A DNA stretch of 25,185 nucleotides, from NCBI RefSeq assembly GCF_050313795.1, contig NZ_JBNPMC010000050.1, positions 1-25,185 on the forward strand, written 5' to 3'. Each line of letters starts with the position of its first letter. Positions within the stretch are counted from its first letter, which is position 1. This DNA comes from CAMBRQ01 sp945870325. GTDB taxonomy: Bacteria; Bacillota; Clostridia; Lachnospirales; Lachnospiraceae. Of the stretch, positions 15,122 through 23,401 are shown in pieces. Under the pieces are notes generated by a model. It was not told the DNA's origin and searched no databases. It saw only the letters and a program-made list of their open reading frames with translations. The position numbers were made by a program, and so were the translations under genes.

Positions 15122-17710
15122 ATGGAAGATAATATTTTTGATAAAATCCATGAAGTGGATCTTAAGAAAACAATGGAAACCTCCTATATCGATTATGCCA
15201 TGAGTGTTATCGCCTCCCGTGCATTGCCAGATGTAAGAGATGGATTAAAACCCGTTCAGCGTAGAATCCTCTATTCCATGATCGAACTGAACAACGGTCC
15301 GGACAAGCCGCATAGAAAATGTGCCCGTATCGTCGGCGATACCATGGGTAAATATCACCCTCACGGTGACAGTTCTATCTATGGTGCATTGGTTAACATG
15401 GCGCAGGAATGGTCTACCAGATATCCACTGGTTGACGGACACGGGAACTTTGGTTCTGTAGACGGAGACGGCGCAGCCGCTATGCGTTATACGGAGGCAA
15501 GATTAAGTAAGATATCTATGGAATTGACGGCAGATATCAATAAAGATACCGTTGATTTTGTACCGAACTTTGATGAGACAGAGAAAGAGCCGACAGTACT
15601 GCCGGCAAGATTCCCGAATCTTCTGGTGAATGGAACTTCCGGTATTGCCGTAGGTATGGCTACCAATATTCCTCCTCATAATCTGCGCGAGGTGATTAAT
15701 GCAGTTGTGAAGATCATTGATGATCAGATTGAGGATAAAGAAGAGACTACAATCGAAGAGATTCTTCATATCATTAAAGGACCTGATTTTCCAACTGGTG
15801 GTATGATCCTTGGAACGAGAGGAATCGAAGAAGCATATCGTACCGGACGGGGCAAGATTCGTGTCCGTGCAATTACTGACATTGAGACTATGCCGAATGG
15901 AAAGAGCAGAATTATCGTAACAGAACTTCCATATATGGTGAATAAGGCAAGGTTGATCGAGAAGATTGCCGAGATGGTAAGAGATAAGAAGATTGATGGA
16001 ATTACAGATCTAAGTGACCAGTCCAGCCGTGAAGGTATGCGTGTCGTTATCGAATTAAGAAGAGATGTGAATGCGAATGTCATTCTGAATCAGTTATATA
16101 AGCATACTCAGCTTCAGGACACATTTGGCGTGATTATGCTTGCGTTAATAGATAATCAGCCGAAGGTTATGAATCTTCTGGAGATGCTGAATTACTATTT
16201 GCTGCATCAGGAAGAGGTTGTAACACGCCGTACGAAATATGAACTGAATAAAGCAGAAGAGAGAGCTCATATCTTAGAGGGATTATTAATCGCTCTTGAT
16301 AATATCGATGAAGTCATTCGGATTATCAGAGGTTCTCAGACGGTTCAGATTGCCAAGTCTGAATTGATGGAGAGATTCGGTTTATCCGATGTCCAGGCTC
16401 AGGCAATCGTAGATATGCGTCTTCGTGCTCTGACCGGTTTGGAAAGAGAGAAACTGGAGAAAGAATATAACGAATTAATGGAGCAGATCAGCAGATTGAG
16501 AGCGATTCTGGCTGATCGTAAGTTATTGCTTGGCGTGATTAAAGAAGAGATTATTATCATCCGTGACAAATATGGTGACGAAAGAAGGACTTCCATTGGA
16601 TTCGACGAATTCGATATCTCTATGGAAGATTTGATTCCAAAGGAAGATGTAGTCATTACAATGACAAAACTTGGTTATATTAAGAGAATGTCTGATGATA
16701 CATTCAAGGCACAGAATCGTGGCGGAAAAGGTATCAAGGGTATGCAGACATTGGATGAAGATTACGTAGAAGAGTTATTCATGTCCAATACGCACCACTA
16801 TATTATGTTCTTTACGAATAAAGGACGTGTATACCGTCTGAAGGGATATGAGATACCGGAAGCAAGCCGTACCGCAAGAGGAACAGCAATCATTAACCTC
16901 CTTCAATTGATGCCGGGAGAGAAAATCAGCGCAGTGATACCAATCGAGTATTACCGTGATGATGCATATCTTGTAATGGCAACGAAGAAGGGACTGATTA
17001 AGAAGACATCCTTGCGTGAATATATGAATGTCCGCAAGACAGGTCTTGCTGCAATTACTCTTCGTGAAGATGATGAATTGATCGAAGTGAAATTTACAGA
17101 CAGTAATCAGGAGATTCTTCTTGCTACCAAATACGGACAGTGTATCCGTTTTGAAGAAGATGATGTAAGGGCTACCGGAAGAACTTCTATGGGTGTGAGA
17201 GGAATCAATCTTGCGGACCGTGATGAAGTCATTGGTATGCAGTTAGTAACTCAAGGCACAGATCTTCTGATCGTATCTGAAAAAGGTATGGGTAAGCGAA
17301 CTCTGATCAGTGAATTCACAGCCCAGAACCGCGGCGGTAAGGGTGTAAAATGCTATAAGATTACCGAGAAGACGGGTAACGTTGTGGGAATCAAGGCCGT
17401 GGATGAAGATGACGAGATCATGATCATCAATACAGAAGGAATTATCATCCGTATGCTTTGCTCGGGAATCTCCGTTCTTGGACGTATTACATCAGGTGTG
17501 AAGCTGATTAATCTGACGGATGATAATATCGTCGCAAGTATTGCCAAAGTCAGGGATGAAGAGAAGGAAGAGAAGAAGAGAAAGTTGGCTTTGGGAGAGA
17601 TTGATATTGAAGAATCTGAGGCTAATAAGGAAGAAAGTCAAGAAAGCGATATTAAAGATAATGATATAGTTATAGATGAAGATATCGCGGAAGAGAATAC
17701 AGAAGAATAA
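15122..17710 (+). CDS. gyrA: DNA gyrase subunit A
   Basis: GyrA is the DNA-cleaving and wrapping subunit of gyrase. The catalytic Tyr123 lies in AAMRYTEAR. The quinolone-determining region reads HPHGDSSIYGALV (79-91): Ser84 matches E. coli Ser83, but the position equal to Asp87 is Gly88. The GyrA box in the C-terminal wrapping domain reads QNRGGKGIKG, and a second QNRGGKG occurs later. The protein ends in an acidic tail of about 45 residues, and at 862 residues is slightly longer than average. AGGAGG overlaps the gyrB stop, so the two subunits are coexpressed. Confidence 0.98.
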   Translation: MEDNIFDKIHEVDLKKTMETSYIDYAMSVIASRALPDVRDGLKPVQRRILYSMIELNNGPDKPHRKCARIVGDTMGKYHPHGDSSIYGALVNMAQEWSTRYPLVDGHGNFGSVDGDGAAAMRYTEARLSKISMELTADINKDTVDFVPNFDETEKEPTVLPARFPNLLVNGTSGIAVGMATNIPPHNLREVINAVVKIIDDQIEDKEETTIEEILHIIKGPDFPTGGMILGTRGIEEAYRTGRGKIRVRAITDIETMPNGKSRIIVTELPYMVNKARLIEKIAEMVRDKKIDGITDLSDQSSREGMRVVIELRRDVNANVILNQLYKHTQLQDTFGVIMLALIDNQPKVMNLLEMLNYYLLHQEEVVTRRTKYELNKAEERAHILEGLLIALDNIDEVIRIIRGSQTVQIAKSELMERFGLSDVQAQAIVDMRLRALTGLEREKLEKEYNELMEQISRLRAILADRKLLLGVIKEEIIIIRDKYGDERRTSIGFDEFDISMEDLIPKEDVVITMTKLGYIKRMSDDTFKAQNRGGKGIKGMQTLDEDYVEELFMSNTHHYIMFFTNKGRVYRLKGYEIPEASRTARGTAIINLLQLMPGEKISAVIPIEYYRDDAYLVMATKKGLIKKTSLREYMNVRKTGLAAITLREDDELIEVKFTDSNQEILLATKYGQCIRFEEDDVRATGRTSMGVRGINLADRDEVIGMQLVTQGTDLLIVSEKGMGKRTLISEFTAQNRGGKGVKCYKITEKTGNVVGIKAVDEDDEIMIINTEGIIIRMLCSGISVLGRITSGVKLINLTDDNIVASIAKVRDEEKEEKKRKLALGEIDIEESEANKEESQESDIKDNDIVIDEDIAEENTEE

Positions 17711-17806
17711 TTTATTAGAGGAAAAACTCTATGTTAATTTGTGGAATAAATTACGAGAGAAAGACTAAAAAACATACACGTAGAATAGAAAAATATTAGG
17801 ATATAT

Positions 17807-17863
17807 AGGGGCGGTTCTTACGATTAATTGAGTTAATATTCATTAATGTATGAGACCGCCCTT
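17807..17863. terminator. Bidirectional hairpin after gyrA
   Basis: GGGCGGT (17809-17815) pairs with ACCGCCC (17855-17861). Inside, further imperfect pairing includes the ATTAAT repeats. T/A-rich DNA flanks both sides. It lies between the convergent gyrA and redox-protein genes and can serve both. Confidence 0.7.
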
Positions 17864-17879
17864 ATCTTATATATGTATA

Positions 17880-18335
17880 TTATGCATTGTCTTTTTCAAG
17901 TTCCCTGATAATAATTTCAGCCACTTTTCTAACTGTAGCGGCTACAAAAGTTACACATTGAGCCTTTCTTTCCGGAGAATTCTTCTCCATGCCCCTTGTA
18001 AGAACACGGCAGCAAGTTCCGCCGCAAGTCTCTTTAAAGTAATCATGCAGTTCATTCGTAAGTTCAAAGCATCTGTTAATCTTAGGATCGCCAGGAGTCT
18101 TACGTCCGAAGAAATATCCGATACACATCGTGCCTCCGGCCAATGCACCACAGATACATCCGCCTCCGCCAAGTCCCCAAGGGAATCCAGAACTCATAGC
18201 AATCGCATCGTCAGACATATCCAATTCAAAATGCTTCCGAATCGCATAAATCACAGACTCTGAACAGGCGAATCCCTGCTGGAAAATGTCAACAGCGTCC
18301 TTCTCTAATTGTTCCATGTTAATGTTAGTCGTCAT
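17880..18335 (-). CDS. C_GCAxxG_C_C family redox protein
   Basis: This 151-residue cysteine-rich protein belongs to the C_GCAxxG_C_C family of putative redox-active or metal-binding proteins, common in anaerobes and without an established reaction. Visible marks are FACSESV near residue 24, the glycine-rich core GGGGCICGALAGGTMCIG, and the later TCGGTCCRVLT. The start at 18335 follows AGGAGGTAC by four bases; upstream in-frame sequence is repeat DNA (18356-18437) and is not coding. The gene faces the origin, opposite to gyrA. Confidence 0.85.
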   Translation of the reverse strand: MTTNINMEQLEKDAVDIFQQGFACSESVIYAIRKHFELDMSDDAIAMSSGFPWGLGGGGCICGALAGGTMCIGYFFGRKTPGDPKINRCFELTNELHDYFKETCGGTCCRVLTRGMEKNSPERKAQCVTFVAATVRKVAEIIIRELEKDNA

Positions 18336-18355
18336 AAAAGTACCTCCTTCGTCGG

Positions 18356-18437
18356 TTGGGGACGGGGGTTTTTTCAAATTCCCCCGTCCCAAATTAAAAT
18401 AGGGGTGTCCCAAATTCATTTTTCCCTGTCCCTTTTT
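18356..18437 (-). repeat. GGGAC-rich palindromic repeat, copy 1
   Basis: The hairpin GGGACGGGGG (18359-18368) / CCCCCGTCCC (18381-18390) has a 12-nt loop. It is followed on the plus strand by GGGGTGTCCC- and CCCTGTCCC-type pieces, so on the minus strand it reads GGGACAGGG, GGGACACC, GGGACGGGGG in order. The same order, hairpin and loop occur on the plus strand at 21119-21208. It sits upstream of the redox gene, ending about 20 bp before the coding start. It resembles REP-like or IS200-type non-autonomous repeats, but no transposase is here. Confidence 0.8.
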
Positions 18438-18476
18438 TAATATTTTATATCAATATGTGGTATTTTAAAAGAATTA

Positions 18477-18523
18477 TTTATCGTTTAATAGTAATATTAC
18501 GTGAAATATCGAAAAACGATAAA
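18477..18523. promoter_or_regulatory. Inverted repeat upstream of DUF2975/XRE operon, possible operator
   Basis: TTTATCGTTT (18477-18486) is exactly inverted as AAACGATAAA (18514-18523), and the second arm also forms TATCGAAAAACGATA locally. It lies just upstream of the -35 of the operon that encodes a small XRE regulator, so autoregulation is plausible. No direct evidence. Confidence 0.45.
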
Positions 18524-18529
18524 AATATA

Positions 18530-18558
18530 TTGAATTTCAATAATACATGTGATATAGT
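18530..18558 (+). promoter_or_regulatory. Promoter of DUF2975-XRE operon
   Basis: TTGAAT (18530-18535) and TATAGT (18553-18558) are spaced by 17 bp. The -35 is part of the small palindrome TTGAATTTCAA (18530-18540), another candidate repressor contact. Confidence 0.7.
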
Positions 18559-18601
18559 TAAAAAAATCAACACAAAAAAACTATAAAGGATGTGATTATT
18601 C

Positions 18602-19051
18602 ATGAACGAAAGATTTATAAAATTAACAAAGTATATATTGGACTTTATGTTTTTCAGTGGAATCATAGTATTCGTTACCCTTCCATTAAGTTTGAGGTTT
18701 CTGGGACAGTATTATTCAAGTTCAATCAACGAACATTTTCTCTTCATGCTTCTAATATTCGGAGTATCAGGAATATTTGGCATTATGATCATCAGCCAAC
18801 TTAGAAAGATGATGAAGACGGTTGTGCAGGAGTCCTGCTTTGTCTATGAGAATGTAAGAAGTCTGAATGCAATGGCAGTATTAAGTCTGGGTATTGTAAT
18901 CATGTTCATAGTTAAATTATGTGTTATTCCAACTCCTGCAACGGGAGTTATCATCCTGGTTTTCTTCATTGCAGCATTATTCAGCGAAGTACTGGCTCAT
19001 GTATTCGCTCAGGCAGTGAAGTATAAGGAAGAAAATGATCTAACGATATAG
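18602..19051 (+). CDS. DUF2975-type membrane protein
   Basis: This 149-residue protein has four predicted membrane segments (about 14-33, 46-64, 91-109 and 114-137) and short charged loops. The size, topology and pairing with a following small XRE regulator match the DUF2975/YoaS-YozG arrangement of Firmicutes. The function of DUF2975 proteins is not established. AAAGGATG precedes the ATG. The next gene's ribosome site overlaps this gene's stop codon, so the two are cotranslated. Confidence 0.8.
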   Translation: MNERFIKLTKYILDFMFFSGIIVFVTLPLSLRFLGQYYSSSINEHFLFMLLIFGVSGIFGIMIISQLRKMMKTVVQESCFVYENVRSLNAMAVLSLGIVIMFIVKLCVIPTPATGVIILVFFIAALFSEVLAHVFAQAVKYKEENDLTI

Positions 19052-19062
19052 GAGGTGTCATT

Positions 19063-19278
19063 GTGGGAATAAGAATTAATCTTGATGTTATAATGGCACA
19101 GAGGAAAGTCGGGCTGACAGAACTTGCGGGGAAGATAGATATTACTCCGGCTAATCTGTCGATTCTTAAGAACAATAAGGCAAAAGCCATTCGATTTTCA
19201 ACCTTGGAAGCCATATGCAAGGAATTAAGATGCCAGCCGGGAGATATTATAGAATATATTTCGAATGAAGAGGAATGA
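19063..19278 (+). CDS. Small XRE/HTH_26-type regulator (YozG-like)
   Basis: This 71-residue protein is essentially one Cro/C1-type helix-turn-helix: INLDVIMAQRKVGLTELAGKIDITPANLSILKNNKAKAI, followed by a C-terminal part with LEAICKELRCQPGDIIEY typical of YozG-like regulators. It starts with GTG, five bases after GGAGGTG. As in other DUF2975 operons it probably represses its own promoter and may respond to the membrane partner; this is inference from context. Confidence 0.88.
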   Translation: MGIRINLDVIMAQRKVGLTELAGKIDITPANLSILKNNKAKAIRFSTLEAICKELRCQPGDIIEYISNEEE

Positions 19279-19322
19279 ACGTATATTACTTGAAGAATAG
19301 TGAGAACTGGGAGGAAAGACTA

Positions 19323-19610
19323 ATGAAAAGGAAAAATAATATTTTTGGTATATTATTAATGATTTTATTGCTTTTTCTAATCGCTATATGGGGATTTCAG
19401 ATATATAATATATGGATATTAGGAGTGTATGAAGTATTTCTAATTTTTATTCTAATTTTCATTCCTGTTTATTTTATAAAAAATATTAGAATTCATAATC
19501 CAGGCATATTAATTGTATTGTGGATGTTTGACATATTTTGTTTTTGCTATAATACGTTTATTTTGTTATTCTCTATCGGTTTTGTAACAGGAAATTTTCA
19601 TACTCTTTAA
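19323..19610 (+). CDS. Small membrane protein of unknown function
   Basis: This 95-residue hydrophobic protein has three likely membrane segments (about residues 6-26, 33-50 and 58-84) and a basic N-terminus MKRKNN. It is not recognised as a known family. I start at 19323, eight bases after GGAGG; an alternative ATG at 19275 overlaps the XRE stop codon as ATGA and would add 16 residues. It is very AT-rich. It lies between the regulator and a large membrane protein and is probably part of the same transcript. Confidence 0.7.
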   Translation: MKRKNNIFGILLMILLLFLIAIWGFQIYNIWILGVYEVFLIFILIFIPVYFIKNIRIHNPGILIVLWMFDIFCFCYNTFILLFSIGFVTGNFHTL

Positions 19611-19636
19611 AGGTTGTTTAATAGGAGGTGCTTTTC

Positions 19637-21115
19637 ATGAATGAACATAAAGAAGGAAATCAATTAATTTGGAAAATAAGTGAAAACTATAAGTACTTTG
19701 GTGGTCTAAGTCTGGCATATGGGCTGATATTTACATTCTGTCTTTATAAGAATATGTCTGGAATCACATTTCCCATCTGTGTAGTTGCGACAATCGTATT
19801 TGCAGTACAATTCATGAAGAAGATTCATTATCAGTTACGGAAATATTCTTATCCTTATATAATAGGAATGGTTCTGTTGGGGATATCGACGGCGTTTACG
19901 ACTTCGTTTTTTCTTCATTTTTTTAATCTGATAGGTATTGTGCTGTTATTTTTTGTATTCATGATACACCAGTTTTACAATGATTCTGTCTGGAACTTTC
20001 CGGCATATCTAAAGAGAATCTGTATTCTATTCGGAACAATGCTTCAGTGTATTCCTTATCCTTATCAGCATGGGGCAGGGTATTTGAATAAGAATAAAGA
20101 TCAAAAGAATAACAGTACACTTGTGGCAGTTGCCATTGGATTCTTAGTAGCGATTGGAATACTCAGTGTGATATTGCCGCTTTTGTTGAAATCCGATGCT
20201 ATTTTCTCCAGATTATTTGGAGAAATATTGAGATATATTAACTTTGGGACAATATTAGGTATATGTCTGACATTTATAGTAGGATTTACACTCTGCTATG
20301 CTTTTTTTTCTGCCTTATGCAAATACAATTTTCCAGAGGGAAGAGAGCGGAAGATGAGATATTACCATCCGGTGATAGGTATTACATTTACAAGTATTGT
20401 GAGTGTTATCTATCTGGTCTATTGTACCATTCAGATCATGTACCTGTTTATAGGGATGCAGTCAGGGCTTCCTGAGAATATGACTTACGCACAGTACGCA
20501 AGAGGTGGATTCTGGGAACTTCTTTTTGTGAGCATTATTAATTTCGTTATGGTGCTGCTGTGTATGCATATATTTCCTGAGAATCGAATCCTGAAGATCA
20601 TCCTGACAGTTATCTCCGGATGTACATTTATCATGATCTTTTCAGCAGGCTATCGGATGTTCCTTTACATTGGAGCATATCATCTTACTTTTTTAAGAAT
20701 CCTCGTGTTATGGTTCTTAATTGTGCTGACGATGATCATGTCGGGAGTGATTGTAAATATATATAAGAGACAGTTTCCCCTGTTCCATTACATTATGGCA
20801 GTGGTCAGTGTCCTATATATAGGATTCTCATTCTCAAGGCCGGATACCATCATAACCAGATACAATATCGCTCATTCCGAAAATATGGAAGAGCAGGATA
20901 TCTACTATCTTCTGTATCACACATCATGGGATGCAGCACCGGAGATTGCTAAGATTAATCTGGAGGATTACGAGTGGGATACAGAGTGGATCGAAGAAGA
21001 TATACGCAGTTATTTTAGGCATATAGAGGAAGAAAGTGAAGGAATATATTTCAGAAAAGCCAATTACTCACGAATTATGGCTAAGAAGGCAGCTGAAGAA
21101 TATCTTAATAAGTAA
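19637..21115 (+). CDS. DUF4153/DUF4173-like multi-pass membrane protein
   Basis: This 492-residue protein has about 11-12 hydrophobic segments and a soluble C-terminal tail (about 420-492, acidic). The conserved block TYAQYARGGFWELLFVSIINF is typical of the DUF4153/DUF4173 membrane family, whose role is unknown, though it often sits beside small regulators. The Cys-poor tail with DIYYLLYHTSWDAAPEI resembles the same family. AGGAGGTG precedes the ATG at 19637; an in-frame GTG nine bases earlier is part of that ribosome site. It ends in the GGGAC repeat region. Confidence 0.75.
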   Translation: MNEHKEGNQLIWKISENYKYFGGLSLAYGLIFTFCLYKNMSGITFPICVVATIVFAVQFMKKIHYQLRKYSYPYIIGMVLLGISTAFTTSFFLHFFNLIGIVLLFFVFMIHQFYNDSVWNFPAYLKRICILFGTMLQCIPYPYQHGAGYLNKNKDQKNNSTLVAVAIGFLVAIGILSVILPLLLKSDAIFSRLFGEILRYINFGTILGICLTFIVGFTLCYAFFSALCKYNFPEGRERKMRYYHPVIGITFTSIVSVIYLVYCTIQIMYLFIGMQSGLPENMTYAQYARGGFWELLFVSIINFVMVLLCMHIFPENRILKIILTVISGCTFIMIFSAGYRMFLYIGAYHLTFLRILVLWFLIVLTMIMSGVIVNIYKRQFPLFHYIMAVVSVLYIGFSFSRPDTIITRYNIAHSENMEEQDIYYLLYHTSWDAAPEIAKINLEDYEWDTEWIEEDIRSYFRHIEEESEGIYFRKANYSRIMAKKAAEEYLNK

Positions 21116-21118
21116 AAA

Positions 21119-21208
21119 GGGACAGGGCAAATCGAAAAAGGGACACGGCAAATCCAATTGGGGACGGGGGAAATTGAAAAAACCCCCGTCCCCAATTGCC
21201 CTGCTCCC
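21119..21208 (+). repeat. GGGAC-rich palindromic repeat, copy 2
   Basis: The copy begins GGGACAGGGCAAAT, repeats as GGGACACGGCAAAT, then forms a perfect 15-bp hairpin AATTGGGGACGGGGG (21156-21170) / CCCCCGTCCCCAATT (21183-21197) with a 12-nt loop. It ends TTGCCCTGCTCCC, which is an imperfect inverted copy of its own start. It matches the reverse of the copy at 18356-18437. Its right end contains the -35 of the fumarase promoter. Confidence 0.85.
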
Positions 21209-21224
21209 GACTTTGTATTATACT
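21196..21224 (+). promoter_or_regulatory. Candidate promoter of the fumarase operon
   Basis: TTGCCC (21196-21201) and TATACT (21219-21224) lie 17 bp apart, about 40 bp before the fumarase alpha start. The -35 matches TTGACA at four of six positions and belongs to the end of the GGGAC repeat. Confidence 0.5.
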
Positions 21225-21265
21225 ATAAAGTAGTAAAGTCATACAGTAGACACAGGAGGAACGAG

Positions 21266-22108
21266 ATGCGTACAATCGACGTAAATGAGATTACGAAAAA
21301 CATCAAAGAGATGTGTATAGAAGCGAACCACTATCTATCCAAAGACATGGACATCGCCATGAAGAAGGCAACCGAATCCGAGGAAGCCCCTCTTGGCAAG
21401 CAGATTCTTAACCAACTTCAGGAGAATCTTAAGATTGCGGTCGAAGATATGATTCCCATCTGCCAGGATACCGGAATGGCAGTCATCTTCTTAGAAGTCG
21501 GACAGGATGTGCATATTGAAGGAGGCGACTTAGAAAAAGCAATCAACGAAGGTGTCCGTCAGGGATATGTAGAAGGATTCTTAAGAAAATCTGTGGTAGG
21601 AGATCCGATCATCCGTAAGAACACCAAAGATAACACTCCTGCAGTAATCCATTATAGTATAGTAAAAGGTGATAAAGTAAAGATAAAAGTTGCTCCGAAA
21701 GGGTTCGGAAGCGAGAATATGAGCCGTGTATTCATGCTGAAACCCGCTGATGGAATCGAAGGCGTTAAGAATGCGATACTGACCGCGGTAAAAGATGCCG
21801 GTCCGAATGCCTGTCCGCCGATGGTAGTCGGAGTCGGAGTCGGCGGCACATTCGAGAAATGTGCATTGATGGCAAAAGAAGCCCTAACAAGAGAAGTTGG
21901 AACTCATTCCGATATCCCGTGGGTAAAAGATCTGGAAGAAGAGATGCTTGAAGAAATAAACAACCTCGGCATCGGACCGGGCGGATTAGGCGGAACAACG
22001 ACAGTTCTTGCTGTAAATGTAAATACCTATCCAACACACATTGCCGGACTCCCGGTTGGAATTAACATCTGCTGTCACGTGAACAGACACATCATAAGGG
22101 AGGTATAA
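21266..22108 (+). CDS. Fumarate hydratase class I, alpha subunit
   Basis: This is the N-terminal half of the oxygen-sensitive [4Fe-4S] fumarase (also called TtdA/FumA-type), which interconverts fumarate and malate together with the beta subunit. Candidate cluster ligands are Cys66 in PICQDTG, Cys183 in NACPP and Cys269/270 in NICCHVNRH. The glycine-rich GVGVGGTFEKC and GIGPGGLGGTTT blocks are conserved. I use the ATG at 21266 (280 residues) after AGGAGG; longer readings run back into repeat DNA. L-tartrate dehydratase shares this fold, so substrate is not certain. Confidence 0.93.
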   Translation: MRTIDVNEITKNIKEMCIEANHYLSKDMDIAMKKATESEEAPLGKQILNQLQENLKIAVEDMIPICQDTGMAVIFLEVGQDVHIEGGDLEKAINEGVRQGYVEGFLRKSVVGDPIIRKNTKDNTPAVIHYSIVKGDKVKIKVAPKGFGSENMSRVFMLKPADGIEGVKNAILTAVKDAGPNACPPMVVGVGVGGTFEKCALMAKEALTREVGTHSDIPWVKDLEEEMLEEINNLGIGPGGLGGTTTVLAVNVNTYPTHIAGLPVGINICCHVNRHIIREV

Positions 22109-22110
22109 TC

Positions 22111-22659
22111 ATGGATAAGCACATCACCGCACCAATCACAAAGGAGGTCTCTCGTACCTTACGTGCAGGCGACTACATCTATATTACCGGAACGATTTAT
22201 ACTGCAAGAGATGCCGCTCATAAGCGTATGGATGAAGCACTTGCTAAAGGAGAATCCCTTCCTATAGATATCGTGGATCAGGCAATCTACTACATGGGAC
22301 CATCTCCAGCCAGAGAAGGACGCCCAATCGGCTCTGCAGGACCGACGACGGCCAGCCGTATGGATCGTTATGCACCCAAACTTCTCGATCTGGGATTAAC
22401 CGCTATGATCGGCAAAGGAAAGAGAAGCCCGGAAGTGCTGGATGCAATCGTAAGAAATGGAAGCGTGTATCTTGCAGCAGTTGGCGGAGCAGGGGCATTG
22501 CTTTCCAAATGCATCAAGTCTTCAGAAGTTGTTGCTTACGACGATCTTGGAACAGAAGCAATTCGCAAACTTGAGGTAGAGAATTTCCCAGTCATTGTTG
22601 TTGCCGATTGTGAAGGGAATAATCTATACGAGACAGCGATTAAGGAGTATCAAAGATAA
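22111..22659 (+). CDS. Fumarate hydratase class I, beta subunit
   Basis: This 182-residue partner of the alpha subunit forms the C-terminal domain of class I fumarase. The conserved YMGPSPAREGRPIGSAGPTTASRMD and GLTAMIGKGKRS blocks line the substrate site. It starts two bases after the alpha stop, with GGAGGTATAATC in front, so equal amounts of both subunits are expected. Its stop codon shares one base with the next gene's ATG (TAATG). Confidence 0.94.
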   Translation: MDKHITAPITKEVSRTLRAGDYIYITGTIYTARDAAHKRMDEALAKGESLPIDIVDQAIYYMGPSPAREGRPIGSAGPTTASRMDRYAPKLLDLGLTAMIGKGKRSPEVLDAIVRNGSVYLAAVGGAGALLSKCIKSSEVVAYDDLGTEAIRKLEVENFPVIVVADCEGNNLYETAIKEYQR

Positions 22660-23372
22660 TGAAAAGAATACTGTTTATGGTATTTCGAAATATCTTGCTT
22701 GTCCCATACATGTGGATAAAACTGTGCTACCATGCAAGCCATGTGGAGAAATACACAGAAGAAGAACACTATAAGATGCTCAAGTTTATCTGCCGCCGGG
22801 CGAATAAGGGCGGCAATGTAACTATAGATGCGCACGGAGTTGAGAACATTCCTAAAGAAGACGGTTTCATGTTCTTCCCCAATCACCAGGGGCTTTACGA
22901 TGTTCTGGCAATACTGGATGTATGCCCGTGCCCGTTTTCTGTAGTTGCAAAAAAAGAAGTGAAAGATATCCCATTTCTGAAGCAAGTATTTGCCTGTATG
23001 AGGGCATATACGTTAGATCGTGAAGATGTCCGTCAGGCAATGCAGGTAATTATTGATGTAACGAATCAGGTTAAAAATGGCAGAAACTATTTGATATTTG
23101 CAGAAGGAACACGCTCAAAGGATGGAAATAACGTACATAATTTTAAAGGCGGAAGTTTCAAGGCAGCAACGAAAGCAAAGTGTCCGATTGTACCGGTAGC
23201 GTTAATCGATTCTTTCAAGCCATTTGATACAAATACGATCAGCCCGGTGAAAGTTCAGGTACATTTCCTTGAGCCTATGTATTATGAGGAATATAAGGAT
23301 ATGAAGACAACGGAGATAGCACAGGTTGTAAAAGAACGGATACAGCAGACGATTTGTGAGAATATTATATAG
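22659..23372 (+). CDS. plsC: 1-acyl-sn-glycerol-3-phosphate acyltransferase
   Basis: This 237-residue PlsC-family enzyme should acylate lysophosphatidic acid to phosphatidic acid at the membrane. The catalytic HX4D motif is H76-QGLY-D81 in FFPNHQGLYD. Motif III reads FAEGTRS (148-153), and CPIVPVALIDS corresponds to motif IV. A hydrophobic N-terminus (about 4-24) anchors it. It overlaps the fumarase beta gene by one base and should be coupled, an unusual pairing that may be only positional. It ends before a clear intrinsic terminator. Confidence 0.9.
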   Translation: MKRILFMVFRNILLVPYMWIKLCYHASHVEKYTEEEHYKMLKFICRRANKGGNVTIDAHGVENIPKEDGFMFFPNHQGLYDVLAILDVCPCPFSVVAKKEVKDIPFLKQVFACMRAYTLDREDVRQAMQVIIDVTNQVKNGRNYLIFAEGTRSKDGNNVHNFKGGSFKAATKAKCPIVPVALIDSFKPFDTNTISPVKVQVHFLEPMYYEEYKDMKTTEIAQVVKERIQQTICENII

Positions 23373-23401
23373 AGCCATAATGAAGATATGAAAATAGCAA
23401 G

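Noticed and set aside
13280..16656. Several long minus-strand frames inside gyrB and gyrA
   Set aside because: They are antisense shadows of highly conserved genes with no ribosome sites or recognisable products.
18336..18419. N-terminal extension of the C_GCAxxG_C_C protein
   Set aside because: It is translated repeat DNA, and a strong AGGAGGTAC precedes the ATG at 18335.
21158..21265. N-terminal extension of the fumarase alpha subunit
   Set aside because: It reads through the GGGAC hairpin repeat and promoter; AGGAGG before 21266 marks the real start.
22071..22087. CACGTG-centred palindrome resembling parS in the fumarase alpha gene
   Set aside because: CTGTCACGTGAACAG departs from the parS consensus at several outer positions and encodes the conserved cysteine-histidine region, so it is better explained by coding.
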